A stretch of 10,225 nucleotides of DNA. Source: Pseudomonadota bacterium (lineage in GTDB: Bacteria; Pseudomonadota; Alphaproteobacteria; Acetobacterales; Acetobacteraceae). Both the position numbers and the translations under genes were made by a program. Below the pieces are notes generated by a model. It searched no databases. It was not told the origin of the DNA and saw only the letters and a program-made list of their open reading frames with translations. The stretch covers positions 1 to 10,225 of the forward strand of contig JAJZVS010000111.1 in assembly GCA_021845555.1 (NCBI GenBank). The letters are read 5' to 3'. Shown here piece after piece: positions 1 through 6,545 of this stretch (position 1 is its first letter; every line of letters starts with the position of its first letter).

Positions 1-1
1 C

Positions 2-910
2 ATCGTCATCATGACCGACGCCGACGTGGACGGCTCGCATATCCGCACGCTGCTGCTGACCTTCTTCTTCCGCCAGATGCCGGAACTGATCGAGCGCGGG
101 TTCCTGTATATCGCCCAACCGCCGTTATTCCGCGCCAAGCGCGGCAACGACGAGCGCTACCTGAAGGACGACCGCGCGCTGGAGTCCTTCCTGCTCGACA
201 AGGCGCTGGACGGCGCCCGCCTCGCCTACGCCGACGGCAGGGAGTTCGCCGCCGCCGAACTCGGCACCGAGGTGGCCTGGCTGCGCGAGGCGACGCTGCG
301 GCTGCGCCGCCTGGCCGGCGGCATCCCGCTGGCCCTGCTGGAACAGGCGGCGATCGCCGGCGCTCTGACGGCCGACCCGGCGCGCGCCACCGCCGCCGCA
401 CCGGGGCTGGCGGCACGGCTCGACGCGGTCTCGCTCCCGACCGAGCGCGGCTGGGTGGTGTCAGCCGACGCCGACGGCCTGACGCTGGGGCGGATGGTGC
501 GCGGCGTGGCCGAGAAGCACCGGCTGGACGCGGCGGCGCTGCGCAGCGCCGAGGCGCGCTGGCTGGCCGAGCGGGCCGACGTTCTGGCCGCCCGCTTCGC
601 CGCCCCTGCCCGGCTGCGGCTCGACGCGCTGGAGCTGGCGGCGGCGGGACCGGCCAGCACCTTCGACCGCATCCTGGGGCACGGACGGCGCGGCCTGACG
701 ATCCAGCGCTTCAAGGGCCTCGGTGAGATGAATCCCGATCAGCTGTGGCACACCACGCTCGATCCGGCGGCGCGGACGCTGCTGCAGGTGAAAGTGGGGG
801 ATGCCGAGGACGCCGCGCAGGTGTTCAGCACGCTGATGGGCGATCTGGTGGAGCCGCGGCGGGAGTTCATCGTCGGCAACGCCCTGAAAGTGGCGAATCT
901 GGACGTTTAG
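2..910 (+). CDS. gyrB: DNA gyrase subunit B, C-terminal part (5' truncated by window edge)
   Basis: This is the C-terminal 302 residues of the ATPase subunit of DNA gyrase, which introduces negative supercoils together with GyrA. The frame is open from base 2 and begins inside the TOPRIM domain: TDADVDGSHI carries the DxD metal-binding aspartates, followed by TLLLTFFFRQMPELIERG and YIAQPPLFR. A region of about 170 residues (roughly 65-230 of the fragment) corresponds to the insertion found in Gram-negative GyrB. The end is diagnostic: QRFKGLGEMNPDQLW, then TLMGDLVEPRREFI and NALKVANLDV, stopping at TAG. GLGEMNP followed by QLW, and the ANLDV end, fit GyrB rather than ParE. The ATPase domain lies outside the window. 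The insertion is rich in Ala, Arg and Leu, as expected in a high-GC genome. Identity is very secure. Confidence 0.96.
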   Translation: MVIMTDADVDGSHIRTLLLTFFFRQMPELIERGFLYIAQPPLFRAKRGNDERYLKDDRALESFLLDKALDGARLAYADGREFAAAELGTEVAWLREATLRLRRLAGGIPLALLEQAAIAGALTADPARATAAAPGLAARLDAVSLPTERGWVVSADADGLTLGRMVRGVAEKHRLDAAALRSAEARWLAERADVLAARFAAPARLRLDALELAAAGPASTFDRILGHGRRGLTIQRFKGLGEMNPDQLWHTTLDPAARTLLQVKVGDAEDAAQVFSTLMGDLVEPRREFIVGNALKVANLDV

Positions 911-933
911 GTCCGCGGACGGGCGGATCGGGC

Positions 934-961
934 TTGCCCGCGCGGGCGGGAACGGTATTTT
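934..961 (+). promoter_or_regulatory. candidate sigma70 promoter for tRNA-Ser
   Basis: A -35-like TTGCCC (934-939; 4 of 6 consensus bases) and a -10-like TATTTT (956-961; 4 of 6) are separated by 16 bp. They place a start site about 5 bp before the mature tRNA 5' end. The TATTTT stands out as the only AT-rich block in the gap between gyrB and the tRNA. The call rests on position and weak consensus only, and readthrough from gyrB is also possible. Confidence 0.35.
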
Positions 962-972
962 GCCCGCGGTCC

Positions 973-1062
973 GGAGAGATGGCCGAGCGGCTTAAGGCGC
1001 ACGCTTGGAAAGCGTGTGTACGTGAAAGCGTACCGTGGGTTCGAATCCCACTCTCTCCGCCA
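973..1062 (+). tRNA. tRNA-Ser (anticodon GGA), CCA encoded
   Basis: A complete class II tRNA can be folded. The acceptor arm is GGAGAGA (973-979) paired with TCTCTCC (1052-1058), followed by discriminator G1059 and genomic CCA (1060-1062). The anticodon stem CACGC (1000-1004)/GCGTG (1012-1016) closes the 7-nt loop TTGGAAA, with anticodon GGA at 1007-1009 reading UCC and UCU. A long variable arm GTACG (1018-1022)/CGTAC (1029-1033) is typical of tRNA-Ser. The T arm is GTGGG/CCCAC around TTCGAAT. It lies 62 bp downstream of gyrB on the same strand and converges on ftsK. No integrase gene and no repeated tRNA 3' end was seen nearby, so nothing suggests use as an attachment site. Confidence 0.97.
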
Positions 1063-1107
1063 ACTCCAAACAGAACCGCGCCCGCCGAACGCCCCGCCCG
1101 GCCCGGC

Positions 1108-3555
1108 TCAGTCCTCCGCCGCCGTCCGGATCAGCACCTCGCGCCGGCCGACGTGGTTGGCCGGCCCGACCACGCCTTCCTTCTCCATCTGCTCGATCAG
1201 CTTGGCGGCGCGATTGTAGCCGATGTTGAGATGCCGCTGGACGAAGGAGGTGCTCGCCTTGCCCTCGCGCGCCACCAGCCCCACCGCCTGCTCGTACAGC
1301 CCCGCCTCGCCGCCGGCGTCGCCAAGGCCCGGCAGCGCCGCGCCCCCGTCGTCCTCCTCGGCCTCGGTGACCGCTTCCAGATAGGCCGGCTCGCCCTGCT
1401 CGCGCAGGAACGCCACCACCTTCTCCACCTCATTGTCGGAGACGAACGGCCCGTGCACCCGCACGATCCGCCCGCCCCCGGCCATGTAGAGCATGTCGCC
1501 CTGGCCGAGCAGTTGTTCCGCCCCCTGCTCGCCCAGGATGGTGCGGCTGTCGAACTTGCTGATCACCTGGAAGCTGATCCGGGTCGGGAAATTGGCCTTG
1601 ATGGTGCCGGTGATGACATCGACCGAGGGCCGCTGCGTCGCCATGATCACGTGGATCCCCGCCGCGCGCGCCATCTGCGCCAGCCGCTGCACCGCCGCCT
1701 CGATTTCCTTGCCGGCGACCATCATCAGGTCGGCCATTTCATCGACCACCACGACGATGAACGGCAGCGGTTCGAGCGCGAGCGGCTGTTCCTCGAACGT
1801 CGGGCGGCCGGTGTCGGGGTCGAAGCCGGTCTGCACCCGGCGGGTGACCACCTCGCCCTTCGCGCGTGCGTCGGTCACGCGCTCGTTGAAGCCGGCGACG
1901 TTGCGCACGCCCAACTGGCTCATCGCCCGGTAGCGCCGCTCCATCTCGCGCACGGTCCATTTCAGCGCGGTCACCGCCTTGGCCGGTTCGGTCACCACCG
2001 GGGCCATCAGGTGCGGGATGCCGTCGTACATCGACAGTTCCAGCATCTTCGGATCGATCAGGATCAGCCGGCACTGGTCGGGCGACAGCCGGTACAGCAG
2101 CGACAGGATCATCGCGTTGACGCCGACCGACTTGCCCGAGCCGGTGGTGCCGGCGATCATCAGATGCGGCATGCGTTGCAGGTCGGCCACCACCGGCGCG
2201 CCGGAGATGTCCTTGCCGAGCGCCAGCGCCAGCCGTCCCGCCTGCTTCTCCGCGTCGTCCGAGCCGAGCAGCTCGGACAGATAGACCGTTTCCCGCTTGG
2301 CGTTCGGCACCTCGATGCCGATCACGTTGCGCCCCGGCACGGTGGCGATGCGCACCGCGGTGACCGACAGGCTGCGGGCGATGTCGTCCGCGAGCCCGAT
2401 CACCCGCGCGCTGCGGATGCCGGGCGCCGGTTCGAGCTCATAGAGCGTGACCACCGGGCCGGGGCGGATCTCGACGATGCTGCCCTGCACGCCGTAATCC
2501 GACAGCACGGTTTCCAGCAGCCGCGCGTTGGCTTCCAGCGCCTCGGCCGTCGGGCCCGTGGTGGCCCGCGCGGGGGCGGGTTTGAGCAGCGACAGCGGCG
2601 GGAAGCGCCAGCCTGGCTCCGCCAGCGGCAGGCTCTCCTGCTGCGGTTTGCGCGCCGGCACCGCGGCGCGCGTCATGCGGATGGGGGGCGCCGGCGCGGG
2701 GCGATCGGGTGCCGGCGCCCCCGATCCGGATGACCCGGACTCCGGCATCGGCGGCACACGTGACGGCACGACGCGCGGCTCCCGCCGGCCGGCGGGCGTC
2801 GCGGCCTCCCCATCCGGATCGGCCGCGCGGGAGCGAACCAGCCGGCGCCAAGGCGCGGCCAGCGCGGCGCCGGCACCGGTCACGCGCCCAAAGCCCACCG
2901 CCGCGCTCCAGCTGGACGAGAAGGAGAACCGGCCCACCCGCGAGATCACGCGCCAGACCGCGCCCCATTCTCCGCCAGACAGGCCCAGCGCCAGCAGGAC
3001 CAGGGTGACGGCAAACGCGCTGCCGATCGCCCAGATCAGCACCGCTCCGGCCGCGCCCAGCAGCCCATGCCCGGCCGCCAGCGCCGCCGGCGCCAGCAGC
3101 CGCCCGACCGCGCCGCCGGGCCCCGCCGAACTCGGCCAGGGGAGGGCTTCGAACCGGGGCACCGCCGCCAGCACCGCGGCCAGCACCGGCATGGCGGCCA
3201 GCGTGGCACCCAGACGCGCGGCAAAGCTGCCGATCCCGCGCCGGGAGGCAATGCGCCAGGCCCAGGCGAGCAGTGCCACCCCCGGCAGCGCCCCGGCCAC
3301 GCCGAAGCCCTGCAGCAGCAGATCCGCCACCACCGCGCCCACCGGCCCGGCAAGATTGGTCGACGCCGCGCGGGTCGCCGTATCGAGCGAGGGATCGGCC
3401 GGATTATAGCTCGCCAGCGCCACCAGCAGCGCGAGACCCAGCAGCCCGAGGCCAAGGCCGACCAGTTCGGCCGTGCGCCGCCCCATCAGCGCGCGCAGCG
3501 ACGGTGAGACCAGGCGGCGGCCTGCGGTCGGAGCGGAGCGGGAGGCGACAGCCAT
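1108..3555 (-). CDS. ftsK: DNA translocase FtsK
   Basis: FtsK is a septum-anchored hexameric ATPase that pumps chromosomal DNA during division and activates XerCD recombination at dif. The protein has 815 residues. An N-terminal membrane region (about residues 25-180, probably four helices) precedes a Pro/Ala/Arg-rich linker that is short for the family (about 190-320). The RecA-like motor has Walker A GTTGSGKS at 469-476 and Walker B FIVVVVDEMAD with D605/E606. A C-terminal winged-helix gamma domain (about 753-815, with YNRAAKLIEQMEKEGVV and NHVGRREVL) reads KOPS sites. The ATG at 3555 was preferred to an in-frame ATG at 3600 because AAGGA (3571-3567) lies 11 bp before it and the longer form would overlap a good -10 element. 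It lies downstream of amtB on the same strand, 74 bp away. Identity is secure; the start is likely. Confidence 0.96.
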   Translation of the reverse strand: MAVASRSAPTAGRRLVSPSLRALMGRRTAELVGLGLGLLGLALLVALASYNPADPSLDTATRAASTNLAGPVGAVVADLLLQGFGVAGALPGVALLAWAWRIASRRGIGSFAARLGATLAAMPVLAAVLAAVPRFEALPWPSSAGPGGAVGRLLAPAALAAGHGLLGAAGAVLIWAIGSAFAVTLVLLALGLSGGEWGAVWRVISRVGRFSFSSSWSAAVGFGRVTGAGAALAAPWRRLVRSRAADPDGEAATPAGRREPRVVPSRVPPMPESGSSGSGAPAPDRPAPAPPIRMTRAAVPARKPQQESLPLAEPGWRFPPLSLLKPAPARATTGPTAEALEANARLLETVLSDYGVQGSIVEIRPGPVVTLYELEPAPGIRSARVIGLADDIARSLSVTAVRIATVPGRNVIGIEVPNAKRETVYLSELLGSDDAEKQAGRLALALGKDISGAPVVADLQRMPHLMIAGTTGSGKSVGVNAMILSLLYRLSPDQCRLILIDPKMLELSMYDGIPHLMAPVVTEPAKAVTALKWTVREMERRYRAMSQLGVRNVAGFNERVTDARAKGEVVTRRVQTGFDPDTGRPTFEEQPLALEPLPFIVVVVDEMADLMMVAGKEIEAAVQRLAQMARAAGIHVIMATQRPSVDVITGTIKANFPTRISFQVISKFDSRTILGEQGAEQLLGQGDMLYMAGGGRIVRVHGPFVSDNEVEKVVAFLREQGEPAYLEAVTEAEEDDGGAALPGLGDAGGEAGLYEQAVGLVAREGKASTSFVQRHLNIGYNRAAKLIEQMEKEGVVGPANHVGRREVLIRTAAED

Positions 3556-3599
3556 GCGATTCGGGATCCTTGCGGCGCGACGGCTCAGGCAGACCCGCA

Positions 3600-3629
3600 A
3601 CTATAGCCCGGAACCGGCTGGCGTCTCAA
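3600..3629 (-). promoter_or_regulatory. sigma70-type promoter for ftsK
   Basis: On the minus strand, TTGAGA (3629-3624; 5 of 6 -35 bases) and TATAGT (3605-3600; 5 of 6 -10 bases) are separated by 18 bp. The -35 begins directly after the amtB stop codon (TGA, 3632-3630). The predicted start near 3593 gives an untranslated leader of about 38 nt before the ftsK ATG. It is the best sigma70 match seen in the window and suggests that ftsK is expressed independently of nitrogen-regulated amtB. Confidence 0.6.
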
Positions 3630-5039
3630 TCAAAACACCTGCTCGCCGTGCAGCACGACATCCAGCCCCTCGCGCTCCTCCTCGCGCGTGACCCGCAGCC
3701 CCACCACCAGATCGGTGATTTTCAGCGCGACCCAGGTCGCCGCGCCGCTGTAGGCGAGCGTCGCCGCGACCGCGATCGCCTGCACCCGCAGCAGGTGCAG
3801 CCCGCCCACATAGGCGCCGAGCGGCCGCGCGGCCGTGGCGGTGAGCGGGCCGAAGGCGAACACCCCGGTCAGCAGCATGCCCACGATCCCGCCGATGCCA
3901 TGCACGCCGAACGCATCGAGGCTGTCGTCGTAGCCGAGCCGCGGCTTGATCTCGGTGACCATGTAGAAACAGACTACCCCGGCGACGACGCCGATCCCGA
4001 GCGCCGGTCCCGGCAGCACGAACCCGGCCGCCGGCGTGATCGCCACCAGCCCCGCCACCGCGCCCGAGATCGCGCCCAGCACCGAGGGCTTGCCGTGGCG
4101 GAGCCACTCCGCGCCGCTCCAGGCCATCGTGGCGCCGGCGGCGGCCATCTGGGTCGCCAGCACCGCCATCCCCGCGCGCCCGTTCGCGCCCAGCGCGCCG
4201 CCGGAATTGAAGCCGAGCCAGCCCACCCACAGCAGCCCGCCGCCGGTGACCGCGTAGGCGAGGTTCCACGGCGCCATGTTCTCGGTCCCGAAGCCGAGCC
4301 GGCGGCCCAGCACCAGCGCGCAGATCAGCCCGGCCACGCCGGCGTTGATCTCCACCACCGTGCCGCCGGCGAAATCGGCCACGCCCATGGTGTTGAGCCA
4401 GCCGGTCGCGCCCCACACCCAATGCGCGATCGGCGCATAGACCAGCAGCGACCACAGCGTCATGAACAGCATCAGGGCGGAGAATTTCATCCGGTCGGCG
4501 AAGGCGCCGGTGACCACCGCCGGGGTGATCACCGCGAACGCCATCTGGAACATGATGAACACGCTTTCCGGAATCCGCATCGGCAGCGGATGGGCGCTGC
4601 CGGCGCCGAGCGTGAACGCCTGGTCCCACCCGGTGCCGATCCCGTTCAGGAACACCCGCCCGAGGCCGCCGATCACCGCGTTGCCGTCGGTGAAGGCGAG
4701 CGAGTAGCCGACCACCATCCAGACCACGCTGATCAGCGCGCAGATCGAGAACGACTGCATCATGGTGGCAAGCACGTTCTTCTTGCGCACCATCCCGGCG
4801 TAGAACAGCGCCAGGCCGGGAATGGTCATCAGCAGCACGAGCGCGGTGCAGACCAGCATCCAGGCGGTATCGCCGGCGCTGATCCCCGCGCGCGCGGCCG
4901 ATGCGGCGGCCAGGGAGGTGGCCGGGGCGGCGGCCAACGCGGACGGGGCGAAGGTCGCGACCGCCGCGAGCGCGGCCACGGCACGCAGGGCGCACGCGCG
5001 GGCGGGATGCGGCACCGCGCGGGAGCAGGATCGGTTCAT
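3630..5039 (-). CDS. amtB: ammonium transporter (Amt family) with Glu at the first twin-His site
   Basis: Trimeric inner-membrane ammonium channel/transporter of 469 residues. A signal peptide is likely (cationic start, hydrophobic 18-34, cleavage near ALA at 35-37), followed by 11 membrane helices. Family landmarks: LALFYAGMVRKKN (77-89), FQMAF (164-168, Phe gate), W209, D222 in ADFAGGTVV, F277 in GWLGFNSG, and H380 in DAFGVHGIGG. E. coli AmtB has the first pore histidine (H168) where this protein has E230; the 150-residue spacing from E230 to H380 equals that from H168 to H318. The tail REEEREGLD...HGE is the conserved PII (GlnK)-contact region. The ATG at 5039 follows AGGAAG (5055-5050) by 10 bp and precedes the signal peptide; the upstream extension to 5183 has no support. 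No glnK lies beside it. The gene is divergent from ubiH. Confidence 0.96.
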   Translation of the reverse strand: MNRSCSRAVPHPARACALRAVAALAAVATFAPSALAAAPATSLAAASAARAGISAGDTAWMLVCTALVLLMTIPGLALFYAGMVRKKNVLATMMQSFSICALISVVWMVVGYSLAFTDGNAVIGGLGRVFLNGIGTGWDQAFTLGAGSAHPLPMRIPESVFIMFQMAFAVITPAVVTGAFADRMKFSALMLFMTLWSLLVYAPIAHWVWGATGWLNTMGVADFAGGTVVEINAGVAGLICALVLGRRLGFGTENMAPWNLAYAVTGGGLLWVGWLGFNSGGALGANGRAGMAVLATQMAAAGATMAWSGAEWLRHGKPSVLGAISGAVAGLVAITPAAGFVLPGPALGIGVVAGVVCFYMVTEIKPRLGYDDSLDAFGVHGIGGIVGMLLTGVFAFGPLTATAARPLGAYVGGLHLLRVQAIAVAATLAYSGAATWVALKITDLVVGLRVTREEEREGLDVVLHGEQVF

Positions 5040-5117
5040 CGGCGTTGTTCTTCCTAGTTCGGCAGTGGACGAAGCGCGCTCCGCCCTCACCTGTTCCGTG
5101 ATCTTGCCTGTTCGCTC

Positions 5118-5134
5118 ATCAAGTCCTGTGCCAA
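5118..5134 (-). promoter_or_regulatory. candidate sigma54 (RpoN) promoter upstream of amtB
   Basis: The minus strand reads TTGGCACAGGACTTGAT from 5134 to 5118. Against the -24/-12 consensus TTGGCACG-N4-TTGCW all defined bases match except two: A for G after GGCAC, and A for the usually conserved C of the -12 GC. The spacing from GG to the -12 dinucleotide is right. The start site would fall near 5107, about 68 nt before the amtB ATG. Sigma54/NtrC control of amtB is well known in proteobacteria. No convincing NtrC enhancer pair was found upstream. Confidence 0.5.
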
Positions 5135-5137
5135 ACG

Positions 5138-5160
5138 CGGCGGGTTGCCGCGACCCGCCG
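5138..5160. repeat. perfect 8-bp inverted repeat next to the amtB promoter
   Basis: CGGCGGGT (5138-5145) and ACCCGCCG (5153-5160) are perfect complements around a 7-nt centre (TGCCGCG). The dyad begins 3 bp beyond the -24 element of the candidate sigma54 promoter. It could be an operator or an RNA hairpin in a ubiH leader. There is no T-tract on either side, so an intrinsic terminator is unlikely. Confidence 0.6.
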
Positions 5161-5176
5161 TTGGGGCCAGGGTGCG

Positions 5177-5204
5177 CCCGCATGCCTGGAAATCAGGCAG
5201 CGGG
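5177..5204. repeat. 11-bp hairpin (one bulge) in the amtB-ubiH intergenic region
   Basis: CCCGC (5177-5181) pairs with GCGGG (5200-5204), and TGCCTG (5183-5188) pairs with CAGGCA (5194-5199), with A5182 as a single bulge and GAAAT as the loop. This is the strongest hairpin noticed in the window, and it lies outside coding sequence between divergent genes. No T-run follows it in either direction. Its function is unknown: regulator site, leader structure or REP-like element are all possible. Confidence 0.6.
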
Positions 5205-5290
5205 TCCTGCCCGCACGGACGGCAGAGAGACCGGCCGGTGGCATCCAGGGGGGCGAACGTGCCTGCTCGTTTTCTATGCAGAGAGGATCG

Positions 5291-6538
5291 ATGACCGAAA
5301 CCCTGTCCGCCGAGGTCTGCGTGGTCGGCGCCGGCCCAGTCGGCGGCACGCTCGCCTGCCGCCTCGCCGCGGCCGGCGTGCCCACCGTGGTGGTCGATCG
5401 CGCGCCGCTGCCGCCGATGGAGCACCCGGATTTCGACGGCCGCGCCTACGCGATCGCCGCCGGCTCGCAGGCGCTGCTGGCGGAAGCGGGGCTGTGGGAC
5501 CGCCTGCCCTCCCCGCCCGGCCCGATCGCGCAGATCCGCGTGAGCGATGGCCGGCTCGGCCGCCCCGCCTCGCGCCTGTTCCTGCATTTCGACGCCGCCG
5601 AGGCCGGCGCGGATGCCGGCCCGTTCGGCTGGATGGTCGAGGCCCGCGCGCTGCGGGTGGCGCTGAACGCGACCTTCCCCACCCTGCCCGCCCTGCGCTG
5701 CTTCGCCCCCGCCGAGGCCGCCATCACCCGCACCGCCGAGGGCGCGCGCGTGGCGATCGCCGGCGGGCCGGAGATCGCCTGCCGGGTGATCGTCGCCGCC
5801 GAGGGGCGGAACTCCCCGCTGCGCGCCGCGGCCGGGATCCCGGTGACCCGCCTGCCCTATGGCCAGACCGGGATCGTCAGCGCCATCGTCCACGAATGCC
5901 CGCACCACGACACCGCGCTCGAGCATTTCCTGCCCGCCGGCCCGTTCGCGCAACTGCCGATGGCCGCCAGCCCGGACGCGCTGGAGGGCGGCGCGCCGCA
6001 TCTCTCGGCGATCGTCTGGACCGAGCGCAGCGCCGAGGCCGCGCGCCTGCTGGCGCTGGACGATGCGCGCTTCGGCGCCGAGATCGCCCGACGGCTGGGC
6101 GATCACCTCGGCGCGGTGCGCCCGGTGGGGCGGCGCTGGCACTACCCGCTCTCGGCGATGCTGGCGCATCGCTACACCGACATCCGCCTGGCGCTGGCCG
6201 GGGACGCGGCGCACGGGGTGCACCCGATCGCCGGCCAGGGGCTGAACCTCGGGTTCCGCGACGCGATCGCGCTGGCCGATCTGCTGATCGAGGCGCACGA
6301 GGCCGGCGCCGACCCCGGCGGGCCGGGGTTGCTGGCGCGCTACCAGCGCCGCCGGCGCGGCGACAACCTGCTGATGCTGGCGGCGACCGACGGGCTCGAC
6401 CGGCTGTTCAGCACCGATTTCCCCCCGGTGCGGCTGGCGCGCGACCTCGGGCTGGCGGCGGTGCAGCGCCTCCCGCCGCTCAAGCGCGCCTTCATGCGCC
6501 AGGCGATGGGCCTGCCGGTGTTCGGCCGCGCGGGCTGA
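5291..6538 (+). CDS. UbiH/UbiF/Coq6-family FAD-dependent hydroxylase
   Basis: Flavoprotein monooxygenase of 415 residues, most likely acting on the ring of a ubiquinone precursor. An N-terminal Rossmann dinucleotide site VVGAGPVGG has GxGxxG at 13-18, with D36 ending the second strand. The mid-protein DG motif reads VAAEGRNSPLR, with E171-G172 where Asp-Gly is usual. The C-terminal FAD/ribityl motif is LAGDAAHGVHPIAGQGLNLGFRD, with G304-D305; its HPxAGQGxNxGxxD form is typical of UbiH/Coq6 enzymes. Length is normal for the family (about 400). The ATG at 5291 follows AGAGGA (5282-5287); an in-frame ATG at 5276 lacks a ribosome-binding site. Which ring carbon is hydroxylated (UbiH, UbiF, UbiL or UbiM role) cannot be told from this sequence, so no symbol is given. 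It is divergent from amtB and followed closely by the epimerase gene. Confidence 0.9.
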   Translation: MTETLSAEVCVVGAGPVGGTLACRLAAAGVPTVVVDRAPLPPMEHPDFDGRAYAIAAGSQALLAEAGLWDRLPSPPGPIAQIRVSDGRLGRPASRLFLHFDAAEAGADAGPFGWMVEARALRVALNATFPTLPALRCFAPAEAAITRTAEGARVAIAGGPEIACRVIVAAEGRNSPLRAAAGIPVTRLPYGQTGIVSAIVHECPHHDTALEHFLPAGPFAQLPMAASPDALEGGAPHLSAIVWTERSAEAARLLALDDARFGAEIARRLGDHLGAVRPVGRRWHYPLSAMLAHRYTDIRLALAGDAAHGVHPIAGQGLNLGFRDAIALADLLIEAHEAGADPGGPGLLARYQRRRRGDNLLMLAATDGLDRLFSTDFPPVRLARDLGLAAVQRLPPLKRAFMRQAMGLPVFGRAG

Positions 6539-6545
6539 GCGGGCG

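Noticed and set aside
973..1062. tRNA-Ser as an integration site for a genomic island
   Set aside because: No integrase and no second copy of the tRNA 3' end seen in the window; both flanks are housekeeping genes.
1063..1107. Intrinsic terminator between tRNA-Ser and the ftsK 3' end
   Set aside because: No stem followed by a T-run in either direction; just GC-rich spacer.
745..2733. 662-residue open frame on the plus strand
   Set aside because: It runs out of gyrB through the tRNA and antisense to ftsK. Its His/Arg/Asp-rich sequence with no domain order is typical of antisense frames in high-GC genes.
3139..3146. GGGGAGGG matching the KOPS consensus GGGNAGGG inside ftsK
   Set aside because: At this GC content several chance matches are expected in 10 kb; one copy gives no evidence of orientation bias.
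3273..5057. 594-residue open frame on the plus strand
   Set aside because: Antisense to ftsK and amtB, low complexity in Arg, His and Gln, and overlaps two secure genes.
5040..5183. N-terminal extension of amtB to an ATG at 5183
   Set aside because: The added 48 residues would precede a normal signal peptide, and they overlap the sigma54-like promoter and a dyad; the ATG at 5039 has a good ribosome-binding site.
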